Shown here: piece by piece, positions 56,721 to 64,000 of the stretch | Layout: the number at the start of each line of letters is the position of its first letter | Position numbering within the stretch: the stretch's first letter is position 1 | Assembly: GCA_019426215.1 (NCBI GenBank) | Contig: CM033403.1 | Coordinates: 6,966,012 to 7,030,011 of the forward strand | Source of the DNA: Buddleja alternifolia | Taxonomy: Eukaryota; Streptophyta; Magnoliopsida; Lamiales; Scrophulariaceae | DNA length: 64,000 nucleotides | Direction of reading: 5' to 3' | Position numbers and translations under genes: made by a program | Notes under the pieces: generated by a model | Told to the model about the DNA's origin: nothing | Database searches by the model: none | The model's input: the letters and a program-made list of their open reading frames with translations, nothing else

Positions 56721-57763
56721 CCTCCTTACGTGTATTAAAGCAAGTGGACTGGTCGTGTGTAGTAATAAAGTTAAAGTCCGGGTCTCTTGTAAAAAGCAAT
56801 TCCAAAACAAGAATTTTATTTTTAGACACTACTCTTGTGTTGGCCATTTTCTATTTATTAAATTTACTACCCGATTTCTCGGCTGTAATAATCCTTAAAT
56901 AATTACTACCCGATTTCTCGGCTGTAATCCTATATATAATTGATGGTTCTTGTTTTATCCGAGAATCTAACCAACAATCATGCATTCAAGTTCTAGAATT
57001 TCCCCGGATTAATCCGGCTAACTGCACCCGAGAATGTTCCCTATTTTTTACGGATTATGTTTCCTCTTTGCAGAAAATAATTTAAGCAATAAATCATGCA
57101 TATGGTAGCTAAGCATATGATGCATTCAAACAAGATCAAGACACAAAGCAACAATAGAATTAATATGAAAAACACAATAAACAATTATCATAATTTAGCC
57201 TCAACATGGCCTTAGTTCGAATCTAAATGTTTTAAATTAAGATTCATATTCATAGACAAAAACAAATCTAAATCTAAGAAACTCCCTCGTATTTTTGATG
57301 GTTGAACTTCGATCTTCATCTCTTCCATGCTTCTTGATTTCTTCTTCATCTTCAAAGATAATCTTCATTGGATGATGAAGGTAATGATAGGATGTGTTTA
57401 GGCTCCCCAAATGGGGAATGTGTATTCAAGTGTGTTTGTAGGATGGTCTCCAATCCTCCTTTTATAGCCAAAAGAATTCACCAACCAAGAACATGTGCGA
57501 AATGTCCTTCACTACAGCTGAACCATGCTATCCATTTTTTGTCTTCTTCTACCATTTGGATGATTCAAGTCCCCATGTAAAGATTGTATCCACTTCGGTC
57601 TCTAAATTAGATCAAGGTGTGCGAAAATTGAAAAGCTTGTTCTTGCTTGTTTGGTCGTAATCTTTTTATACGTCCTTGCCCGTTCTTCGATTGTATCCAT
57701 AAGATTAGTTAACTCATTTGAACCTAAAACATATTAATAACACGTAAAAATGACTCCTATCAA
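56721..57763 (-). mobile_element. 1.04-kb insertion in the pararetrovirus RT, LTR-like
   Basis: AACCTA occurs on both sides (56715-56720 and 57764-57769), and the RT frame resumes across it. On the minus strand it has a TATA box (GGCTATAAAAGGAGG, 57457-57469), as an LTR would. A ~36-bp unit with ACCCGATTTCTCGGCTGTAAT is repeated twice near 56870-56940. The ends are not a clean TG...CA, so a solo LTR is likely but unproven. It contains a copy of RT sequence (see 57498-57557). Confidence 0.55.
57498..57557 (-). repeat. Duplicated patch of pararetrovirus RT inside the insertion
   Basis: CGAAATGTCCTTCACTACAG ... TCTTCTTCTACCAT is nearly identical to 57946-58000 in the RT gene itself, apart from a 5-base difference. 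Short further similarity (GATTGTATCCACTT, TAGATCAA) continues to about 57620. Confidence 0.75.
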
Positions 57764-58503
57764 AACCTAAAAAGCTTTTTTTCTCTTAAAAAGGACACTA
57801 CTCTTCCATTCTATAAGCATCATCTTCAGAAACTACTAAAATGTCATCTATTATACTAAACAGAAATCTAAATGTTTGAATATGCTATCCATAAATCTTT
57901 GAAATATTGCTGGAGCATTTTTAAACCAAAAGATAGACCATTACTCGAAATGTCCTTCACTACAGCTGAATGCTATCCATTTTTTGTCTTCTTCTACCAT
58001 TTTAATTTGATTGTATCCACTTTTTAGATCAAATTTTGAAAAAATCTTTTTATTATAATTATAACTCATTTTTATTAGGTATTGTATAAGCATCATCTTC
58101 TGTACTATTCTAGGTTTTCCTCTTTTATTTTTGCATTATTTCTTACTATAAAGGCTGCTGATCTATGTAGACTATCACTTCTTCTTATAATACTAATTTC
58201 TAACATTTCTTTTATTTGTGTTTTGAATTCTTTTATATCTTCAGGAGTATATTCCATAGTTGTTGTTCTTATTACTATATCATGGTATAAGATGTTTAGT
58301 TTAAAAGTATAGTTTACTTTATTTTTGGCTAAATCATCTCCTATAAATCCTAACATTTCTAATTTATGCAGAATTCTTTTATTTTCTAGGTTTAACACTT
58401 CTAATCCCTTTCCTATATCTCTAATTTCTTCATCTAATAGGATATCGATGGTTTCAGATTCTATATTATTTAATGTCCTATATTCTCTAATTTTTTCAAA
58501 CAT
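57764..58503 (-). pseudogene. Pararetrovirus reverse transcriptase, N-terminal and palm part
   Basis: 58503-58105 leads into RT (TPEDIKEFKTQIKEMLE). After a frame change, KFDLKSGYNQIKM (near 58040) and KNAPAIFQRFMD (near 57900) are typical RT motifs. The active-site segment near 57845 reads IIDDI in place of the usual Y-I-D-D box. Stops and frameshifts are present. Continues at 56720 beyond the insertion. Confidence 0.8.
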
Positions 58504-58552
58504 AATTATACTTTCCCAACTAATTTATTACCATGTCCACCACGCTTCGCAG

Positions 58553-59389
58553 TCAACTCTGATTGTTTAATGTATCTATTAGTTGGGAAAGTATAATTAT
58601 GTTTGCTAATAGTAATATAATTTTTTTCCCACTAATATACTTCCATTTAATGCACAAATAAAGTTTAAACCTAAAAGGAATTCTGGGCTTTTTGATATTA
58701 TCTGGTGCTATAAGTACTTGTCCTAATGTATATTTGCTACTATAATTTCCTGAAAAATCCTTAAATTGTATTCCTACGTTAATTAACTCTTTTGTTCTTC
58801 TCATTAATCTATTTTCTGCAGTTCTACTAGTAACAGTATAACTTAATTGTGTTTCAAATTCTTTTGGTACAAGACTAGAGTTAAGCATGCTTTTTGTACT
58901 TCCTGTATCTAAAATGACTTTAGTTTTAATATATTTTTCTTGATTACACCATATTCGAAAATCTAAAAGTATTAAACTACTAGTATAGGGTACCTGTATT
59001 TGAGGTTCATACGCTGTATTTTGTAAATGGGTTTTTTCTAATTGTTGGTTAAGTTCATCAATTTCTTCTATAACTACACCCTTTCCTTGAGTCTGATTGT
59101 TGTTTACATTTTCATTATATTTTAATTTTAATTCTATTAATTGTATTCCTAAGTCTAAATTTTCTATTTTCTGGCTTAGAATTTCTATAGTCTCTAGTTT
59201 TTTACTAGGTTTAGGAGATACATCTGTTTCTATATTGTATGCGTCTTTAGCACAAATAAAACAAATTTCGTCAAAACATATATTGCATTGATATCTTAAA
59301 TGCATATCATGATATAATCTACAAATACTACAGGCTATACTCATAGTTCCTTTTCCATTTATATATTTATGTTCACATGAATTATTCAT
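58553..59389 (-). pseudogene. Pararetrovirus aspartic protease with N-terminal Cys/His-rich segment
   Basis: 278 codons. The start is Cys/His-rich (CSICRLYHDMH, CNICFDEICFIC). A coiled-coil-like stretch follows, then the catalytic LDTGSTKSML at about residue 163 and a protease-like fold segment. It lies between the capsid finger and RT on the same strand, as in the caulimovirid polyprotein. The frame is open here but ends before RT, so a frameshift separates the two. Confidence 0.78.
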
Positions 59390-59544
59390 CTAGGTATACT
59401 CTATTATATTTGGAATTTCTGATCCTTCTTCACTTACCATACTAAATAGGCTTTAATTATCACTTTCATTACTGTCTATACTTACTACATCTTCATCTAA
59501 TTGTTCTGCAATGGCTGCCCTTTCCATATTAAATTGTCTTTACA

Positions 59545-60500
59545 GGTATCTATTAGCTAAATGTTTAGGATCTCCAAAAATAAAGCAAGTACATTTCCTA
59601 GTTGATGGCTTTCTAACATAATTAGAGAGTTTTCTTCCTTGTTTATATTGTCTAAAACTGGACTTTGGTTTATTGGATTTTATAAATATTTTTCGTTTTG
59701 GTTTAAAGTAATTTCTTTGTCCATATTGTTGTGGAGTGTATATAGCTTTTCTACAAAACTCATAAGATTGTTTTCTAATTTGTTCTCTAATGAATTCTTC
59801 TTTACACCATTCCTGAAGTTTAAAGAAAGTATATTGTACTTTAGGTCCTATACCTAATCCTGTAAGATTACCATTGTTTTTTTACTCATTCTTCATGTAT
59901 TCTTTTTCCTAAATCTTGTGGTAATTTCGTAAAATATCTATTACATAATTCTTCATAAAATGCTTTATTAGCTTCTCCTATTAATCTTGTAAATTCCTGA
60001 TTAAAAGGTATAATATATTTCATATCGATTATAGTGAGTTGTTCTAGGTTTCTAAGTGTGGTATCTTGTATGAATGTATTTTCTCTTCCTAGATCTATTC
60101 CTATTATTAAAGTTCTAATAAAACTAGTAAAATTATAAGGATTATTTTCTAAGGCCTTTATTTCATTAATTCTATTAGGATCCTTTTTTTTCTTACTTTG
60201 CCAGATAGATAATGCTGTAGGTGCTAAGCATGTTTCTAAAAAGTTAAACATATCTATATCTGCTTTTTTATTTATTTCCCAATATCTTACTACACATTGT
60301 TCCCATATATTTACTTCTTCTTCTTTCTGGCCATATTTTGGCTCCTAATTCAATTACTAACATGGTTCCACTGCATGGTTTTTCCTATAGGTTGTCTTGG
60401 TCCTATATATTATTTGGGCTGGGTTGATCCACATTTCATATGTTGGGCTTTTCCATTCTGGCTACCATTTTTCTTTCTACATAGGGTCTAGTTGGAACTT
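59545..60500 (-). pseudogene. Pararetrovirus capsid protein remnant with a CCHC-like finger
   Basis: The longest open part (60251-59886) ends in FTKLPQDLGKRI, like the C-terminal capsid region of caulimovirids. The finger near 59545-59600 reads C-x-C-x-x-F-G-x-x-x-H, ending in Tyr where Cys is expected. More capsid-like sequence with stops extends to about 60500. It is upstream of the protease. Confidence 0.65.
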
Positions 60501-60940
60501 CACTCTAATTTGGTTCACTTAAAAAATAAACGAAACGAGGACAAAATTAGAATCAAAATTGATTTTTAAATATTCTATGATATACAGATACATATCATCA
60601 AAATATTGTATCTTAAAATTTTAAAAATTTATCGTTTTGTATTCATATCGGTATCGGCCTTCGTATCTATATTCAGCATCGATCATTTAGATTCTATACA
60701 TACATGGATCACACACTTAACCCGCATTCGAGAACCGAGCCTTTTCACGTCGTTAAAGTTCGTTCAACTAATCCAATTTACACCTACATGCATTGAACAT
60801 ATATGATCTTTTTACTACATTAATGCCCAATGTAAAGGACGAGAAATAACTTTATTCCTCGTTTGTTTAGACTAAGACTTCACTAGTAATTACACCAAAT
60901 TTCAGTGAGCTAAGTGATCGCCCAAAATAAATAATAAAAT

Positions 60941-61529
60941 GGAAAATTACTAATATCCCCCTAAAATACATTTTTATATCTAAAAAACTCATGAAAATAT
61001 TTTTCAATCTCAAAACCCACTCTCAAACTTTTCATCAAAAATCCCCAAAGTTAAGGTTAAAACTTTTTTGACTAAACTACCCTTCTTTATTCAGTTTAAT
61101 TGATCAATTGATCTTTTTTTATCAATTTTTTTTCTTTTAAAATTTTCAAAACATAAGTTGAATATACAGATTTTATTTTTAGAAGTAATATTTTTTAATT
61201 TTTTATATAATTTTTCTTTTTTACTATGATATTAACTAAAAATATATTTTTAAATTTTTTAAGAACATTAAAATCTGTAAAATTTAAAAATAAAATTATG
61301 TTTTAGTCAATTCAATATACATTTCTAATAATCATCTCTATACAAAACTACAATTAATTAATTTTTTTAGTTTAGAAGGCTAAGGGCAATTAAGTCCATA
61401 TTTTGTTAACCTTACATTTTGGACTTTTTGAAATGAAAGTGGTGAATGGTTCTTTGGATTGAAATTTATCAAGGGTTTTTTGGATATATATAAGAATTTA
61501 TTTAGGTGTTTTTTTTTAGTAATTTTTCC
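60941..61529. mobile_element. MULE-type MITE, family F copy 3
   Basis: The duplicate of 18046-18661, shorter by about 27 bp through many small deletions. Same GGAAAATTACTAATA and AGTAATTTTTCC ends. Confidence 0.75.
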
Positions 61530-61806
61530 TAAATAAAATAATAAAACATAACATAATTGGTCAAGGGGTGATGTGGTAATTTTGGTGTTCATGTCTGGGC
61601 CGACTCATATTATCCCCTCTATTAAATAAATAACAAACGTCAAATTAATCCACCCATATTAAATCTTATCCATCATATAAATTTCTTCTTTTAAGAAAAG
61701 ACAACAAAATCGTTTCAACGTGGGTAGAAAAGAAAACCCTCAAATTTCTTTGTAGACATTGTCAAGAGTCATATGACTTTAATTTATGGGACAAAAAAAA
61801 TATTTT

Positions 61807-62354
61807 GGGAAAAATACTAAAACCCCCTGAAATAAATTTTCATATCCAAAACCCATGAAAATATTTTCAATCTAAAAATCCACGCTACAAAACTTTTCAT
61901 TCAACAAAACCCAAAAGTTAAGATTAGAACTTTTTGAACTAAACCACCCTTCATTTATTAAGTTATGAATTGGTTAATTGATCATTTTTTATCAAAATGT
62001 TTTTGTGTTAAATTTTTTAAAATTGATAATTGATAAATACAATTTTTTATTTTTTGTATTAAATATTTAAATATTTTCATATAATTAATATTGACTTTAT
62101 ACGTAGCTATCTGAAAATATTTTTAAATTTTTATAGAAGATTAAAAATTAAAATTACATTTAGTATCAATTATCAGTATAAATTTCTAATAAATAAATCC
62201 ATACAAAACTAGAATTAATTAAATTTTTAATCTAGGCTAAGGGTAATTAAGTCCCTAAATTTGTTACACTAATGTTGACTTTTTGGAATGAAAAGTGGTG
62301 TAATGGGTTTTTGGACATACAAATTTATTTTAGGGGGGTTTTTAGTAATTTTCC
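61807..62354. mobile_element. MULE-type MITE, family F copy 4
   Basis: The duplicate of 18947-19515, about 21 bp shorter. Same GGGAAAAATACTAAAACCCC start and TTAGTAATTTTCC end. Confidence 0.72.
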
Positions 62355-63815
62355 TAATGGCCAACTTTATCAGAGTCGGACCGGAAAAAAGAATGGAAAT
62401 CTGTATGTAAACGTTGATATTTGAGCAATAATCCATCGATCTTATCCCAAGACAAAGAAGAAATAGGGAACAAAGTTAGGCAAGTTAGGCAAGAAACAAA
62501 GAGACAACGGAAATTGGAATATGAGAGATTTTTGTGTGTGAACAAGCTAAAATGTCATTCTATTGTTTTTTTAGTTGTTGGATTTTTCATGAAAGAGCTA
62601 TATATTATTAATTTAACGATTCAATATTAGGAATAACGAATGTTCCTAGTAACAAATGTTGTCTTTAGAGCGGAAGACCCAAGATATTTTCAGGATTCAA
62701 AATTACTAAAATAACAGACGAAACTCATAATAAGCAACCTTACCATCATAGTTACTAATATAACCGTGACGAAATAGAATAATAACAAAATCAGTCTAAT
62801 ATTCTGAACTAACGTGCTGAATGAGAATGTTAAGAAGAAAAAATCAAAAATCATAATTCTTATATATCAAATATTGTATGTTCTGTTACAACGAAATTTC
62901 TTATTATAATTAATTATATCTTTGATAATGGGAGTCAAATTTATTTTTAAGTACTACACATGTATATAATAGACATATCATCAACATATCGTATCCTAAA
63001 TTTATAAAATTTGACATATTTTGTATCCATATCGTATCGCATTCGTATATGTATTCGTGCATCATAGATTTCTATACAAACTTGGATCACTTAAACGGCA
63101 TTCAGGAACCGAGCCTTTTCACGTCGTTAAACTTCGTTCAACTAATCCAATTTACACCTAAATGCATTTACAAATATGTGACATTTTCACTACAATTAAT
63201 GCACCAATGTAGAGGACAAAAAATAACTTTATTCTTCGTTTGTTTAGACTAAGAACTTCACTAGTAACTACAGCAAATTTCAGTGAGCTAAGTGATTCGC
63301 CCAAAATAAATAAATAAATAAAATAATAAAACAATTAGACATAATTGGTCAAGGGGTGATGTGGTAATTTTGGTGTTCATGTCTGGGCCGACTGGTGTTG
63401 AACTGAGTGGGGGTGGTAGACGACGGTGGCTGGAATGAAGAAAGATTAGAAGAAAAAAAGTAAAATAAAAAGAAAAAATAGGTAAGGATCTAATCCTAAA
63501 CGTCAAATTAATCCACAGATATTAAATCTTATCCATCGTATAAATTTCTTTAGAAAATAAGACAACAAAATCTTTTTCACGTGGGAAGAAAGAAAACCAG
63601 CCAAAATTGGGAAATTCTAGCCAGCTCTCGCTCCATTCAAATATCTTTGTAGTCATTGTCAAAAGTCAAAAAAAGAATCGCTCATTCAAACAAATACTTT
63701 TCAACGTGCCCCCATAACTCTAAGTACCTACAATGCATTATAAAGACTCACCATTCCTGCCTTATGCTTCCACACCAACCATTTCTTTCCTGCAATCACT
63801 CCTTTGTACTAAAAT

Positions 63816-64000
63816 ATGATTATCTCCACCACCAAAAAATCTCTGATAACAATTTACACCCTGTTGGTCGTACTTCTGGCCACCGGGAAATGGGTTTCCG
63901 CCCAGAATTGTGGCTGTGCACCTAACTTGTGTTGCAGCCGATTCGTTTATTGTGGTTTGGTTAGGCAATGACTATTGTGGCACCGGATGTCGGTCTGGCC
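63816..64000 (+). pseudogene. Second class IV chitinase, 5' part, frameshifted
   Basis: It starts at ATG 63816 and is collinear with the chitinase at 20993 for the signal peptide and the first half of the hevein domain. One substitution changes the Gly of RFGYC to Val. A 4-base insertion (GGTT) after TGTGGTTT shifts the frame, giving Leu-Val-Arg-Gln and a stop at 63969-63971. The window ends in the hevein domain, so the rest of the gene is not visible. As written it cannot make a chitinase. A sequencing error or a true pseudogene are both possible, given the many small deletions just upstream. Confidence 0.8.

Larger units (their letters stand above)
53945..60520 (-). mobile_element. Endogenous pararetrovirus copy B (caulimovirid), decayed
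   Basis: Minus-strand order from 60520 down: capsid region, CCHC-like finger, aspartic protease, reverse transcriptase (interrupted by 56721-57763), RNase H, transactivator-like gene, then TATA box and intergenic DNA. The order CP-PR-RT-RH-transactivator fits the caulimo/cavemo/solendovirus type of genome rather than badnaviruses. The movement protein is not seen and may be lost at the 60520 breakpoint. Stops and frameshifts occur in every gene, so this is an inherited relic. A DNA intermediate integrated by illegitimate recombination is the usual origin. Confidence 0.83.
60521..64000 (+). repeat. Second copy of 17621-21173 (chitinase upstream region and 5' exon)
   Basis: Collinear with 17621-21173, from AAAAAATAAACGAAACGAGG to GTCTGGCC at the window end. 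From the start of the match to the chitinase ATG, copy 1 spans 3372 bp and copy 2 only 3295. Most differences are 1-2 base deletions in copy 2, with few substitutions. It includes both family F MITEs and all promoter motifs. Either a recent ~43-kb tandem duplication or an uncorrected/haplotype segment of the assembly. Confidence 0.85.

Overview
The window is AT-rich nuclear DNA from a flowering plant, most likely a eudicot. A spliced class IV (GH19) chitinase gene with plant-type promoter and poly(A) signals supports this, as do Ty1/copia, CACTA, MULE, Emigrant-like and L1-type elements typical of plants and a plant pararetrovirus (caulimovirid) remnant. There is no bacterial-style gene organisation. 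Only one intact host gene is visible, the chitinase at 20993-22028 (+). Most of the rest is nested transposable elements.

Layout. 1-7.1 kb: a 3.07-kb solo LTR (636-3707) inside an inverted repeat, then several MITEs, including an Emigrant/pogo-like one (6374-7084). 8.3-16.5 kb: two related CACTA elements (8582-10764 and 11928-16547). The first carries a nested TRIM, the second a TNP2 remnant and a spliced Ulp1-like protease pseudogene. 16.5-22.2 kb: the chitinase and its upstream region with two MULE-type MITEs. 23.8-28.7 kb: a decayed minus-strand L1-like LINE followed by an LTR fragment. 29.36-30.81 kb: a third CACTA. 30.99-37.10 kb: exons of a probable AT-hook/PPC-domain gene, one of them split by a Ty1/copia element (31010-35963). 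37.7-40.5 kb: a Russian-doll MULE. 40.7-44.2 kb: an LTR relic and a gene-less copy of the chitinase upstream region. 44.3-60.5 kb: minus-strand endogenous pararetrovirus in two pieces, separated by a 5'-truncated Sirevirus-like copia element (45656-53944) with an extra gene. 60521-64000: a second copy of 17621-21173, ending in a frameshifted chitinase.

Best candidates for a second look: (a) the extra gene of the Sirevirus-like element, which has its own TATA region and two phase-preserving introns; (b) the CACTA family with palindromic subterminal repeats, two members of which carry a ~280-bp near-perfect hairpin; (c) the second chitinase copy, whose divergence is dominated by small deletions and may be partly an assembly artefact; (d) the host exon split by a copia element; (e) a patch of pararetrovirus RT sequence duplicated inside an element that itself interrupts the pararetrovirus RT.

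Positions come from reading by eye. No alignment, database search or expression evidence was available, and repeat boundaries are exact only where a target-site duplication is quoted.
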